The translations under genes and the position numbers were made by a program. Below are positions 46,111 through 55,107 of a stretch of DNA of 64,000 bases, piece after piece. The stretch's first letter is position 1; each line of letters opens with the position of its first letter. A model generated the notes under the pieces. It ran no database searches and was not told the origin of the DNA. It saw nothing but the letters and a program-made list of their open reading frames with translations. This DNA comes from Vibrio sp. ES.051 (GTDB lineage Bacteria; Pseudomonadota; Gammaproteobacteria; Enterobacterales; Vibrionaceae), in assembly GCF_002563795.1 (NCBI RefSeq), contig NZ_PDJL01000004.1, positions 1,178,001 to 1,242,000 of the forward strand, given 5' to 3'.

Positions 46111-46809
46111 TCATGTTCTTAGGTAGCCTTTGCCTCTCATGCTGGATAAGAAAAAGTTTAGTGCCAATGCTAAAGATAGTAATACAATCCCTAACGCTAC
46201 TCCTTCTGCAAAGGCGCCTTTGCTACTTTCCATTGCGATTGCGGTCGGAATATTGCGAGTCACACCCATAATATTACCCCCAACCATCATTGAGCAGCCC
46301 ACCTCAGTCACGATGCGTGAGAAACCCGCAATAATGGCTGCAAGTAGGGGAAACCGAGTTTCCCAAATCATTGTCGCTGCAACGCGAGGAATGGAAACGC
46401 CCAACGTAATCGCGGTTTCAACTGCACGTCGGTCACTAGATTGCAACGCTCCATGCATCATGGACACCAACACCGGGAAACAAATGATCATTTGGCCGAA
46501 AATCATTGCTTTTTGCGTAAAGAGCATTTGCCATCCACCCCAAGGACCTGCTCTTGATAGCAACATATACAGCAATAAACCAATTACCACCGTTGGTATT
46601 GCTTGCAGGGTATTGACGATCGAAAGCAAGAACCACTTACCTCGGAAGTTTGTGTAAGCAAGAACAAAAGACATCAAAATAGCAGGCAAGACCACCAAGG
46701 ATATCGCCGTGATAGAAACGCTAAAGGAGACCGCCACGATCTCCCATAAGTTTGCATCAAAATTCACCAGTAAGCGAAGCGCTTCTACTGTTGTATCAGC
46801 AAGATTCAT
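46111..46809 (-). CDS. tupB: Tungstate-type ABC transporter permease, 232 aa
   Basis: Inner-membrane subunit with about five hydrophobic helices and the EAA-type coupling loop for the ATPase (AVETAITLGVSIPRVAATMIW). The pattern MVGGNIMGVTRNIPTAIAME is typical of TupB/sulfate-type permeases. It begins 6 bp after the tupA stop. Confidence 0.87.
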   Translation of the reverse strand: MNLADTTVEALRLLVNFDANLWEIVAVSFSVSITAISLVVLPAILMSFVLAYTNFRGKWFLLSIVNTLQAIPTVVIGLLLYMLLSRAGPWGGWQMLFTQKAMIFGQMIICFPVLVSMMHGALQSSDRRAVETAITLGVSIPRVAATMIWETRFPLLAAIIAGFSRIVTEVGCSMMVGGNIMGVTRNIPTAIAMESSKGAFAEGVALGIVLLSLALALNFFLSSMRGKGYLRT

Positions 46810-46815
46810 ATTGCG

Positions 46816-47634
46816 TTATTTGCTTTCTGCATTAGCAACAAACAGTTGTTTACCGTTGAGACGGAAGCGATTGATTAGCTCCTGACCGCGTGGGTTAACC
46901 AACCAGTCACTGAATGCTTTTGCACCTTGATAGTTAATTGTCGGGTAACGTTCAGGGTTCACAAGAATCACTTGGTAAGGGTTAAATAGCATTGCATCAC
47001 CTTGGAATAGTATCTCTAAATCCAACTTGTTTTGATAAGCCAACCAAGTGCCCCGATCCGTCATCGTGTAGCCTTGCATCTCCGACGCCATGTTTAGTGT
47101 AGGCCCCATACCTTGACCTACGCTACGGTAACCGCCAAAGTTTGGTTCGATTTTGGTTTGTGCCCAAAAGCCCATTTCTTTTTTATGTGTGCCAGAGTCA
47201 TCACCGCGAGAGATAAAGGTCGTATTTTGGTTTGCGAACTCTTTGAATACATCAAGAACAGACTGCTCATCTTTGATGGTGGCAGGGTCGGCTTTAGGGC
47301 CAACAATCACGAAATCGTTGTACATCAATTTGCGTGGAAGTACGCCGTAGCCTTTTTCGACGAATGTGTCTTCCGCTTTTGGTGCGTGGGTCATGACTAA
47401 ATCCACGTCGCCATTTTCGCCCATTTTGAGCGCTTTACCTGTGCCCGCCGCGATGATATCGACTTTGTAGCCTGTGTCTTTTTCAAACTGTGGTAGTAGG
47501 TAATCCAGTAGTCCAGAGTGGTAAGTGCTGGTCGTGGTTGCTAAGCGAACGTGTTCTGCTTCTAGAGCAGAAAATGCAGAGTAGCTTACAAGCGTGATTG
47601 ACGTTGCGGCCAGCGTTAGCGCCATTTTTTTCAT
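46816..47634 (-). CDS. tupA: Tungstate-binding periplasmic protein TupA, 272 aa
   Basis: Captures the oxyanion in the periplasm. Signal peptide of ~23 residues (KKMALTLAATSITLVSYSAFSA). The mature start RLATTTSTYHSGLLDYLLP holds the TTTS motif that binds tungstate in characterised TupA proteins; DLVMTHAPKAE and SRGDDSGTHKKE are also family features. Start at 47634 is chosen for AAGGA about 10 nt upstream and a proper signal peptide; the open frame reaches 47679. First gene of the operon tupABC-mobA-mobB/moeA with a sigma-54-like promoter 143 bp upstream. Confidence 0.9.
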   Translation of the reverse strand: MKKMALTLAATSITLVSYSAFSALEAEHVRLATTTSTYHSGLLDYLLPQFEKDTGYKVDIIAAGTGKALKMGENGDVDLVMTHAPKAEDTFVEKGYGVLPRKLMYNDFVIVGPKADPATIKDEQSVLDVFKEFANQNTTFISRGDDSGTHKKEMGFWAQTKIEPNFGGYRSVGQGMGPTLNMASEMQGYTMTDRGTWLAYQNKLDLEILFQGDAMLFNPYQVILVNPERYPTINYQGAKAFSDWLVNPRGQELINRFRLNGKQLFVANAESK

Positions 47635-47776
47635 TTTTAAGTGTTCCTTTCTTATGATTTTTGTGACTTCTAACATCATGATGATTAAGAAGTGTCCTAG
47701 GCCATCTTACGGGCTTAAATCACAAGTTACCTCAGGGGGACTCGAATATCTGAGATGACTTGGATACTTTTACATA

Positions 47777-47791
47777 GCAAACAAGATGCCA
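47777..47791 (-). promoter_or_regulatory. Predicted sigma-54 promoter of the tup operon
   Basis: On the minus strand TGGCAT-N5-TTGC followed by T matches the -24/-12 consensus TGGCACG-N4-TTGCW at 10 of 12 positions, with GG and GC correctly 10 nt apart. Predicted transcription start is near 47765, leaving a ~130-nt leader before tupA. Confidence 0.65.
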
Positions 47792-47861
47792 ACCTATTAC
47801 AAGGCCAAAATGTTCGATTTATGCGCGGATTCATGGACTTATTTGCACAAAAAATTGAGTT

Positions 47862-47876
47862 GGTACAAAATGTCGC
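47862..47876. promoter_or_regulatory. Putative activator site 1 (tup/regulator gap)
   Basis: GGTACA-AAA-TGTCGC, near-palindromic. Its edge is exactly 70 bp upstream of the tup -24 element, the same distance as the similar site at the FDH promoter. Likely enhancer site for the adjacent response regulator. Confidence 0.55.
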
Positions 47877-47906
47877 ACTTTTTGTAGGGTATCTCTGCTT
47901 TAACTT

Positions 47907-47921
47907 GGTACACTCTGTCCC
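47907..47921. promoter_or_regulatory. Putative activator site 2 (tup/regulator gap)
   Basis: GGTACA-CTC-TGTCCC, 45 bp centre to centre from site 1 and 23 bp before the regulator start codon, so it could also mediate autoregulation. Confidence 0.5.
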
Positions 47922-47944
47922 ATCGGAATCCATCTAGGGTAAAT

Positions 47945-49396
47945 ATGTCTACTCAATCCCATATTAGTACAAACCAACACTACAACGCTTTTTCGGTACT
48001 GGTTGTTGATGATGAATTAGGCATGCAAGCCATTTTAAAAAAAGCACTCGGTAAGCTTTTTTCTCATGTCGATACCGCAGGCAGTATCGAAGAAGCGGAG
48101 TTGCTACGTAATTCTCGCCACTATGATTTAATCTTACTCGATATTAATTTGCCTGGTCGTTCAGGGATTGAGTGGGAAGAAGCCTTTGAAGATGACGATA
48201 AACGCGCTGATGTGATTTTCATGACTGGTTATGCCGATCTGGAAATCGCCATTCGTGCACTCCAGCTTGGGGCCTCAGATTTTATTCTTAAACCTTTTAA
48301 TCTTGAGCAGATGTTAAAAGCGGTGAGCCGCTGTATGGATCGTCGCTTGAATGAGCGCATGCAATATGCGATGAAACGTGACTATCAACGATATAACACG
48401 TCAGAAATCATCGGAGGTTCAGAGAAAACACGTCAACTCAAGCAGCTTATAACCCAGTTTGCACCATCTCGAGCTTCTGTTTTGATCGAGGGAGAATCGG
48501 GAACAGGTAAAGAGCTGGTGGCGAGAGGTCTCCATCAAGTCAGTGGACGAACGGGGCCCTTCGTGCCAATTAACTGTGGGGCGATTGCGCCAGAGTTATT
48601 AGAGAGCGAGCTGTTTGGTCATACATCTGGGGCTTTTACGGGAGCGAAGAAAGCTCGTGAAGGTTTATTCCGTGTCGCCAATGGTGGCACCTTATTCTTA
48701 GATGAAATCGGTGAAATGCCGTTAGCAATGCAAGCGTCATTACTACGTGTGTTAGAGCAACGCACGATCCGGCCCGTTGGATCTGAAAAAGAAATCAGCA
48801 TTGACGTACGAATTGTCGCTGCGACCAACCGAAACCTACAAGACGAAGTGAATCAGAGCAACTTTCGTAGCGATCTGTATTACCGTTTAAATGTGTTGAA
48901 AATAGAAGTATGCCCACTGCGTGAGCGTAAAACGGATTTGTTCGAGTTAGTACCTTTTTTCAGTAATATGCTCACTCGCGAGCTCGGCACGTCCTCGCCA
49001 AAGTGGGCGCATGAAGATATGGAAGCAATGAGTGAATACGATTGGCCGGGCAACATTCGTGAGCTCAAAAACTTGATTGAACGTTGTATTTTGCTCGGCA
49101 AACCGCCTGCACATTACTGGCGAGAACTGAACAGTGGGCAGTCTTTTCCTAATGTTTCGATTACCGTCTCACACTCTGCTGAACTACCAACTTTTAAGGA
49201 AGGTAAAGAGTTTACGGGTGAAGGTTACCCAACCCATTGGACATTAAAAGAAGTCGAAAAGGCCCATATCCAACAAGTTGTTAACTCATATGAAGGCAAT
49301 AAATCAGCCGCAGCACGTGAATTGGGAGTGGCCCGCAAAACCTTAGAGCGCAAATATAAAGAATGGGATTCTGAGGATGAGGAATATGACAACTAG
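47945..49396 (+). CDS. Sigma-54-dependent response regulator, 483 aa
   Basis: NtrC-type activator. Receiver domain residues ~17-130 (VVDDE, phospho-acceptor Asp66 in LLDINLPG, Lys in ILKPF); AAA+ domain ~150-390 with Walker A EGESGTGKE, the sigma-54 contact loop GAFTGAKK, Walker B GGTLFLDEIGEM and arginine-finger region FRSDLYYRLN; Fis-type helix-turn-helix at the end (NKSAAARELGVARKTLERK). The following kinase gene overlaps by 11 bp. Divergent from tupA and ahead of the FDH genes, so it is the best candidate to activate both through the sigma-54 promoters listed here. Confidence 0.92.
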   Translation: MSTQSHISTNQHYNAFSVLVVDDELGMQAILKKALGKLFSHVDTAGSIEEAELLRNSRHYDLILLDINLPGRSGIEWEEAFEDDDKRADVIFMTGYADLEIAIRALQLGASDFILKPFNLEQMLKAVSRCMDRRLNERMQYAMKRDYQRYNTSEIIGGSEKTRQLKQLITQFAPSRASVLIEGESGTGKELVARGLHQVSGRTGPFVPINCGAIAPELLESELFGHTSGAFTGAKKAREGLFRVANGGTLFLDEIGEMPLAMQASLLRVLEQRTIRPVGSEKEISIDVRIVAATNRNLQDEVNQSNFRSDLYYRLNVLKIEVCPLRERKTDLFELVPFFSNMLTRELGTSSPKWAHEDMEAMSEYDWPGNIRELKNLIERCILLGKPPAHYWRELNSGQSFPNVSITVSHSAELPTFKEGKEFTGEGYPTHWTLKEVEKAHIQQVVNSYEGNKSAAARELGVARKTLERKYKEWDSEDEEYDN

Positions 49397-51425
49397 CGTC
49401 CAGCAGCGCAAAGGGCTGTCGAAATGGACGCACCGCCTTAAAACGATGGTGCGCTATCGCTTATTGATCTTAACCTCTGCGCCTATTTTCCTCACTTTAA
49501 TTGCCTTAATAGGCATCACCATTTACTGGTCAATTCATTACACATGGCAAAATGCGTTGCTTGATGTATCAGAGCGATTGGGGGTTGCGAACAACAGTGT
49601 GACATTGTTGCAGCAAAAGCAGGCAAATTACGTACGCGCATTTGCCGATTCCTACGATTTTCGCATTCGTATTAATCAAGAGATGCCGCAAGAACAACTG
49701 CAAGTTTGGGTGACCCAGCAAAAAAAACGCTACGGGTTAGATTTTCTCTCTTTCCAACGAGTTAACTCGATGGAAAACAAGTTTCGTTTTATGGATCTCA
49801 CCAAGCGCGAGTCCTTTTTTGATGTGCTCAATAAAGCAGAACTAGAACGGCTTACCCCCAACTTGGCTAAACGTTCTGAGGTGCCGATTCTCGCTGATGG
49901 AAGAGTGGAAGCTCGCGGTTTAGTCAGTCGGACGGTTATTCCTGTTTATAGCCAAGCCAACGACTTAATCGGTTTTCTTGATGGCGGCTTGCTCTTGAAT
50001 AACAGCACCGTATTGGTTGATCAAATCCGTGATTTAATTTATCTCAGCGATAATGATCGTTTGCGCCCTGTCGGAACGTTGACGGTATTCCTAGACGATT
50101 TACGAGTCAGCACCAACGTGCCGTTGGATAGTGACCACCGTCTAGGGCGTGCCGTCGGTACGCGAGTGAGTACCGACGTTTACAACCACGTTCTTACAAA
50201 AGGTGAGCAGTGGGTCGACCGGGCATATGTTTATGACGCGTGGTACATCACGGCTTACCAGCCAATCAAAGATCAGTACGATAATGTGATTGGAATGCTT
50301 TACACCGGCTACTTGATGTGGCCCTTTGTCAAAGCGTACATGACGAATATTGCTGAAATCAGCGTGATTACTCTGATGCTGCTATTGATATCGGGCGTGA
50401 TTGTTTATCGGGGGTCACAAGAGCTGTTTAGACCAATCGAGCGTATTCACAAGGTAGTTAAGCAAGTTCAACAAGGTAAAGAAAAGCGCATTGGCCCACT
50501 GGGTTTAGATGAACACCATGAGCTCGCTCAATTAGCGAGACAATTCGATGACATGTTAGATGCGTTAGAACAACGTAAGAGTGAGCTAAAAAGCTCTGCT
50601 ACACAGCTTGAAGGCAAGGTTCAAGAGCGAACGGCAAGCCTACGTGAAAAGACCAATGAGCTTGAGCTGCATATTCAATTACTTAATCAAACGCGTCATA
50701 AATTAGTTGTGCACGAAAAACTCGCGGCATTAGGCGAGCTAACGGCGGGCATCGCGCATGAAATTAATAACCCAACGGCGGTAATCCTAGGAAACATAGA
50801 GTTGATTCATTTTGAACTTGGTGAGGATGCGAGCCGAGTTCAGGAAGAGATTGATGCGATTCACGCACAAATTGATCGCATCCGAAATATTACCCGCAGT
50901 TTGTTGCAATACAGTCGTCAGGGTGGAGTGCAAGATGAGATCACATGGCAGCACATTAACCCTATCATTGATGAAAGCATTACGTTGGTAAAAACAGGGA
51001 CTAAGAAGCGTGATATTGAGTTTGTGGCCGATCTGCGAGCGCATACATCTGTCGAGATCAATCGTCACCATTTGCTGCAAATTTTGGTCAACTTACAAAT
51101 GAACGCTATTCATGCGATGAACGGTAAAGGTAAGTTAACCGTCATGAGCGAAGACTGGATCGAAGGTGGAGAAATAAAAGGTGCAGCGATCCACGTGACC
51201 GACGAGGGTTGTGGGATTAAGCCAGAAAATCTAAGCCGGATTTTTTCACCATTTTATACGACTAAACGTGATGGAACTGGGTTGGGGTTGTCTGTCTCCC
51301 AAAGTACCCTTAGCCAAACAGGCGGTGAGCTTAAGGTTGAATCGGAGTGGGGGAAAGGCAGCACTTTTAGTATCTACTTACCGAACAAAGCTGAAATGTT
51401 ATTGGAAGTAACGAATATCGGCTAG
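49386..51425 (+). CDS. Membrane sensor histidine kinase, 679 aa
   Basis: Partner of the upstream regulator. Two membrane helices (about residues 28-50 and 325-345) bracket a ~270-aa periplasmic region of the double-Cache type, so a periplasmic small molecule is probably sensed; formate is an attractive guess in this context. HAMP-like segment, coiled coil, then HisKA (GELTAGIAHEINNPTAV, phospho-His) and HATPase_c (NLQMNAIHAM, DEGCGIKPENLSRIFSPF, GTGLGLSVS). ATG at 49386 has GAGG 9 nt upstream; another ATG at 49377 is in frame. Confidence 0.9.
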   Translation: MTTSVQQRKGLSKWTHRLKTMVRYRLLILTSAPIFLTLIALIGITIYWSIHYTWQNALLDVSERLGVANNSVTLLQQKQANYVRAFADSYDFRIRINQEMPQEQLQVWVTQQKKRYGLDFLSFQRVNSMENKFRFMDLTKRESFFDVLNKAELERLTPNLAKRSEVPILADGRVEARGLVSRTVIPVYSQANDLIGFLDGGLLLNNSTVLVDQIRDLIYLSDNDRLRPVGTLTVFLDDLRVSTNVPLDSDHRLGRAVGTRVSTDVYNHVLTKGEQWVDRAYVYDAWYITAYQPIKDQYDNVIGMLYTGYLMWPFVKAYMTNIAEISVITLMLLLISGVIVYRGSQELFRPIERIHKVVKQVQQGKEKRIGPLGLDEHHELAQLARQFDDMLDALEQRKSELKSSATQLEGKVQERTASLREKTNELELHIQLLNQTRHKLVVHEKLAALGELTAGIAHEINNPTAVILGNIELIHFELGEDASRVQEEIDAIHAQIDRIRNITRSLLQYSRQGGVQDEITWQHINPIIDESITLVKTGTKKRDIEFVADLRAHTSVEINRHHLLQILVNLQMNAIHAMNGKGKLTVMSEDWIEGGEIKGAAIHVTDEGCGIKPENLSRIFSPFYTTKRDGTGLGLSVSQSTLSQTGGELKVESEWGKGSTFSIYLPNKAEMLLEVTNIG

Positions 51426-51456
51426 AAGATCGTATAAGCAACAGTATGAACCCTAG

Positions 51457-51488
51457 AAAAGGATGAGTGACGATACTGATCCTTTTTT
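51457..51488 (+). terminator. Terminator of the two-component operon
   Basis: AAAAGGAT ... ATCCTTTTTT stem with a 14-nt interior and T run, 32 bp after the kinase stop. Confidence 0.75.
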
Positions 51489-51650
51489 AATTTAAAAATG
51501 AGTTAAAGATCAGGCGGCTTCATTCTGCGTGAAGGCTTAGGTCACGTTGCCAAATAATGAATTAATAAAAACAACACTTGCAGTATGTAGCTCGAACAAG
51601 TACCGTTGCGCGGTTTTTCTCAATACACCCAAAGTACTAAGGTATAGGTT

Positions 51651-53243
51651 TTGATCTCCACTGCGAATATTACACAACAATTCGGCGCAAAGCCGTTATT
51701 CGAAAACATTTCAGTTAAGTTCGGCGAAGGTAATCGCTACGGCTTAATTGGAGCTAATGGTTGTGGTAAATCAACCTTTATGAAGATCCTCAGCGGTGAG
51801 CTTGAGCAAACCAGTGGTAATGTAAGTTACGACCCGAATGAACGTGTGGCGAAACTAAATCAGAACCAGTTCGCATACGAAGAATTTACAGTTATTGATA
51901 CCGTGATCATGGGCCATAAAGAACTATGGGAAGTGAAGCAAGAGCGTGACCGTATTTACTCTCAAGCAGAAATGAGCGAAGAAGACGGCATGAAAGTCGC
52001 GGATCTCGAAGTTCAGTTTGCTGAGATGGATGGCTACATGGCAGAAGCAAAAGCAGGTGAGCTTTTGCTGGCGGTTGGCATCCCGATGGAGCAACATTTC
52101 GGCCTAATGAGTGAAGTAGCGCCGGGCTGGAAACTTCGTGTGCTTTTAGCGCAGGTCCTATTCGCAGACCCAGACGTTATGCTGCTTGATGAGCCAACCA
52201 ACAACTTGGATATGGACACGATTCGCTGGTTAGAAGATACGCTGAACGCACGTAACTGCACCATGATCATTATTTCGCACGACCGTCACTTCCTAAATTC
52301 AGTATGTAGCCATATGGCAGACTTAGATTACGGTGAGCTGCGCATTTACCCAGGTAACTACGATGAATACATGACTGCAGCTTCTCAAGTCCGTGAGCGT
52401 CTACTTAACGACAACGCAAAAAAGAAAGCACAAATTGCTGAGCTACAAACTTTCGTTGCACGTTTCTCTGCCAACGCATCGAAAGCAAAACAAGCGACAT
52501 CACGTGCTAAGCAAATTGATAAGATCAAACTTGACGAAGTTAAAGCATCTAGTCGCCAAAACCCATTCATTCGTTTTGAGCAATCGAAAGAGCTGTTCCG
52601 TAACGCTCTGGTTATAGAAAACCTAAGTCAGGGTTTTGAAAACGATTTATTTACTAACTTCAATGCCATCTTTGAAGTCGGTGAACGTGTTGCCATCATC
52701 GGCGAAAACGGTGTGGGTAAAACGACACTACTTAACACGCTTGCTGGTGTACTAGAGCCTCGCACTGGTCAATATAAATGGTCTGAAAACTCAAATATTG
52801 GCTACTATGCTCAAGACCACGCCCACGACTTTGCCGAAGACATGAACCTAACTGATTGGATGGGTCAATGGCGTCAAGAAGGGGATGACGAGCAAGTGGT
52901 TCGTGGCTTCCTTGGGCGTATGTTGTTTGGTCAAGACGACATCAAAAAATCAGTAAAAGTCCTATCTGGTGGTGAACAAGGTCGTATGCTGCTTGGTAAG
53001 ATAATGATGCACAAACCAAATATGCTACTGATGGATGAGCCAACCAACCACATGGATATGGAATCCATCGAATCATTGAACAATGCACTTGAAGAATACA
53101 AAGGTACGCTGTTCTTCGTATCGCACGACCGAGTCTTTGTTGATTCTCTCGCTACACGTATTCTCGAAATCCGTAAGGGTAAGATCATCGATTTCAAAGG
53201 CACTTATGCTGAGTACCTGAAATCACGTAGTGTGGATGAGTGA
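51651..53243 (+). CDS. ybiT: ABC-F family ATPase YbiT, 530 aa
   Basis: Soluble translation-associated ATPase with two ABC domains and no membrane part. Close to E. coli YbiT over the whole length and equal in size (530 aa). First Walker [12 protein letters not shown], Walker [15 protein letters not shown]; linker helix region ([18 protein letters not shown]) as in other ABC-F proteins; second [11 protein letters not shown] and [24 protein letters not shown]. Start is a TTG with AAGGTATAGG upstream. Not obviously related to the FDH genes around it. Confidence 0.93.
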   Translation: MISTANITQQFGAKPLFENISVKFGEGNRYGLIGANGCGKSTFMKILSGELEQTSGNVSYDPNERVAKLNQNQFAYEEFTVIDTVIMGHKELWEVKQERDRIYSQAEMSEEDGMKVADLEVQFAEMDGYMAEAKAGELLLAVGIPMEQHFGLMSEVAPGWKLRVLLAQVLFADPDVMLLDEPTNNLDMDTIRWLEDTLNARNCTMIIISHDRHFLNSVCSHMADLDYGELRIYPGNYDEYMTAASQVRERLLNDNAKKKAQIAELQTFVARFSANASKAKQATSRAKQIDKIKLDEVKASSRQNPFIRFEQSKELFRNALVIENLSQGFENDLFTNFNAIFEVGERVAIIGENGVGKTTLLNTLAGVLEPRTGQYKWSENSNIGYYAQDHAHDFAEDMNLTDWMGQWRQEGDDEQVVRGFLGRMLFGQDDIKKSVKVLSGGEQGRMLLGKIMMHKPNMLLMDEPTNHMDMESIESLNNALEEYKGTLFFVSHDRVFVDSLATRILEIRKGKIIDFKGTYAEYLKSRSVDE

Positions 53244-53262
53244 TCGCGAATTAAGTAAAAGT

Positions 53263-53294
53263 AAAAAGACCTCATAATGAGGTCTTTTTTTTTT
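53263..53294 (+). terminator. Terminator of ybiT
   Basis: AAAAAGACCTCAT/ATGAGGTCTTTTT with a tight loop and a run of ten T. Confidence 0.9.
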
Positions 53295-53300
53295 GTGGCT

Positions 53301-53420
53301 TTAATCCTTAAATTGGCCCGTTAAGTAAGCGTAAATCCCAACGAGACCAAATGTAATGATCATCGAAAGCATAATGCCACTTGGTGTGAGCAAAAAATTC
53401 CACAGTTGGTCATTGTCCAT
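53301..53420 (-). CDS. Small single-pass membrane protein, 39 aa
   Basis: Too short for ordinary gene callers. Reads MDNDQLWNFLLTPSG..., with one hydrophobic helix at residues ~15-33 (IMLSMIITFGLVGIYAYL) and a short charged tail ending QFKD. AAGGA stands 9 nt before the ATG, which supports translation. Placed between ybiT and fdhD on the same strand as fdhD, 61 bp after the fdhD stop, so cotranscription with fdhD is likely. Size and layout recall small subunits of membrane redox complexes; that is only a resemblance. Confidence 0.6.
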   Translation of the reverse strand: MDNDQLWNFLLTPSGIMLSMIITFGLVGIYAYLTGQFKD

Positions 53421-53481
53421 CGTCCACATCCTTTGTGAGTCCGTATCGTTAGTTTATATCATCTGATGATTTAGCAAGGCG

Positions 53482-54306
53482 TTATTGCTCACCTTTTACA
53501 TCAAACTCAACTTTTTCTGCACCAGTGAATACTTGGAAGCGTAGACCTTTAGCGCGAGCGATGGTCGTAATACCAAATTGTTTCGCGAGGTCGAGTCCCA
53601 TTTGTGTTACTCCAGAGCGAGAAAGAAGCACGGGAATACCCATTTGAGCGACTTTAATAACCATCTCTGATGTAAGGCGACCAGTTGTGTAGAAAATTTT
53701 ATTTTCACCGGTTTCTTGTTCGAGCCACATCTCACCCGCAAGGGTATCAACCGCATTATGACGACCAACGTCTTCGACAAAAGATAACACTTCATTACCC
53801 TTGCAAACCGCACATCCATGCACGGCTCCGGCTTTTTTATACGTATCATTGTAATGGGTTAGTGCTTCTAAAGCGGCATAAACTTCCGATTGTTTCAGTG
53901 GTACTTGGGGAACCTGATAATCCTCAAGCTGCTTCATGACATTGCCGTACATGGTGCCTTGACCACATCCAGATGTGACGGTTTTCTTTTTAAGTGCGCC
54001 TTCTAGGTGCTCAGTATTTTCTTTGGTTATCACCGCCGCAGAGTGCGTCTCCCAATCAATGATAACCGATTCAATCGCTTCAGGATCAGACAGGAAACTC
54101 TGGTTTTTTAAATACCCCAGCACCAAGGCTTCAGGACGCGACCCCAGCGTCATTAATGTCACTACTTCTCTCCAGTTTAGCATTACCGTTAGAGGGCGCT
54201 CACAGGCGATTTGTTTGGTAAGCTTTTCTCCATATTCATCGTAAACGTCGACTTCAATGGTTTGCAGGGGATTTTCACTGGTTTTAATAATATTTGGTTT
54301 TAGCAC
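53482..54306 (-). CDS. fdhD: Formate dehydrogenase sulfurtransferase FdhD, 274 aa
   Basis: FdhD carries sulfur from IscS to the molybdopterin cofactor, needed for FDH activity. Family features: GSRPEALVLGYL, the HGCAVCKGNE segment, VGRHNAVDTLAGEM and YTTGRLTSEMV, LLSRSGVT. At the loop where E. coli FdhD has the CxxC pair, this protein has SGCGQG (Cys114 only), a single-Cys variant. GTG start with AGGATAGGACT upstream. A sigma-54-like promoter lies ~70 bp before it. Confidence 0.92.
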   Translation of the reverse strand: MLKPNIIKTSENPLQTIEVDVYDEYGEKLTKQIACERPLTVMLNWREVVTLMTLGSRPEALVLGYLKNQSFLSDPEAIESVIIDWETHSAAVITKENTEHLEGALKKKTVTSGCGQGTMYGNVMKQLEDYQVPQVPLKQSEVYAALEALTHYNDTYKKAGAVHGCAVCKGNEVLSFVEDVGRHNAVDTLAGEMWLEQETGENKIFYTTGRLTSEMVIKVAQMGIPVLLSRSGVTQMGLDLAKQFGITTIARAKGLRFQVFTGAEKVEFDVKGEQ

Positions 54307-54376
54307 AGTCCTATCCTAGTCGTTGAGAGGGCGATTCACCCCATCAAATATTTTCGTTTATTTCACGGTTTACAAA

Positions 54377-54391
54377 GCAAGTCTCATTCCA
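54377..54391 (-). promoter_or_regulatory. Possible sigma-54 promoter of fdhD
   Basis: Minus strand TGGAATG-N4-TTGCT, 10 of 12 matches to the consensus with correct GG-N10-GC spacing but A for C in the -24 box. Weaker than the others. Confidence 0.45.
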
Positions 54392-54444
54392 AAATAGCGT
54401 TTACTACAAAAAATGCGAAGTTTTATACCCACGGCGCATTAAAA

Positions 54445-54458
54445 CTGCGAGTTCGCAG
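54445..54458. promoter_or_regulatory. Palindrome between fdhD and DUF3305 promoters
   Basis: CTGCGA-GT-TCGCAG, perfect 6-bp arms, located between the two divergent sigma-54-like promoters. Unlike the GGKACA motif; regulator unknown. Confidence 0.4.
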
Positions 54459-54538
54459 TAATGACACATCAATGAATTAGAGTTTCGACTACTTTGGTAT
54501 TTATGGTCTTAACTAACGAGAGTCCTGAGAATAATTTC

Positions 54539-54553
54539 TGGCTCGGATATTGC
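54539..54553 (+). promoter_or_regulatory. Predicted sigma-54 promoter of DUF3305/DUF3306
   Basis: TGGCTCG-N4-TTGCT, 11 of 12 matches to the -24/-12 consensus. Lies 89 bp before the DUF3305 start codon. Confidence 0.6.
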
Positions 54554-54642
54554 TATCCAACCATGAAATGGTTAAAAAAAGTAAAGGTCAAGATGTCCTT
54601 TCCGTCTCCGTTTTTGGACCAAAATAGAAAGCTGGGTGAGCT

Positions 54643-55107
54643 ATGTCGGATAAGAAAAAGTTTGAAACAAAATACAAGAAAACTGAAGATGAGTGGTTGA
54701 TTGGGGTTGAACTTGTTGAGCATGAAATCAGTACGGGGATTTGGGTTACCACCCAATGGCAGTTAACGGGGTTTGCGCTGAATCCGACAGAAGAGACTCC
54801 GGACGTTTGTTGGTTGCAACTGCACAAAGATGAACGCACCGACTACCGATTTAATTTAAGCTCTCAGCAACCTAAGCTTTTCCTAGTGATGGATAATGTT
54901 GAGTCTGGTGAAAAGCCAACAATACAGCTCTTGACGGCTTCGCAATCCGTCGCGGCTCAATACATGGACGGTGATAACCTAGTATTATCTAATGATATGC
55001 CATTAGCCGTTCAAGCGTGGATGGAAGCCTTTATAGGGCGTCATGGTGAGTTGTTAGAAACAAGACGAAAGAAACGTAAAGGAGCGGGGAGAGCAAATGG
55101 CAACTAG
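54643..55107 (+). CDS. DUF3305 domain protein, 154 aa
   Basis: Uncharacterised family that travels with respiratory formate dehydrogenase genes. Soluble, beta-rich (WLIGVELVEHEISTGIWVTTQWQLTGF), with a basic C-terminal tail (RRKKRKGAGRANG). Overlaps the DUF3306 gene by 11 bp, so the two are coupled and may form a complex that helps FDH assembly; this is inferred from context. Confidence 0.85.
   Translation: MSDKKKFETKYKKTEDEWLIGVELVEHEISTGIWVTTQWQLTGFALNPTEETPDVCWLQLHKDERTDYRFNLSSQQPKLFLVMDNVESGEKPTIQLLTASQSVAAQYMDGDNLVLSNDMPLAVQAWMEAFIGRHGELLETRRKKRKGAGRANGN

Noticed and set aside
47862..47880. GG...GC pair resembling a plus-strand sigma-54 promoter for the response regulator
   Set aside because: The spacing is 11 instead of 10 nt, which is not tolerated; the sequence is better explained as the palindromic activator motif.
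54494..54700. Plus-strand open frame of 68 codons before the DUF3305 gene
   Set aside because: It contains the predicted sigma-54 promoter and overlaps the real DUF3305 start in another frame; composition is not protein-like.
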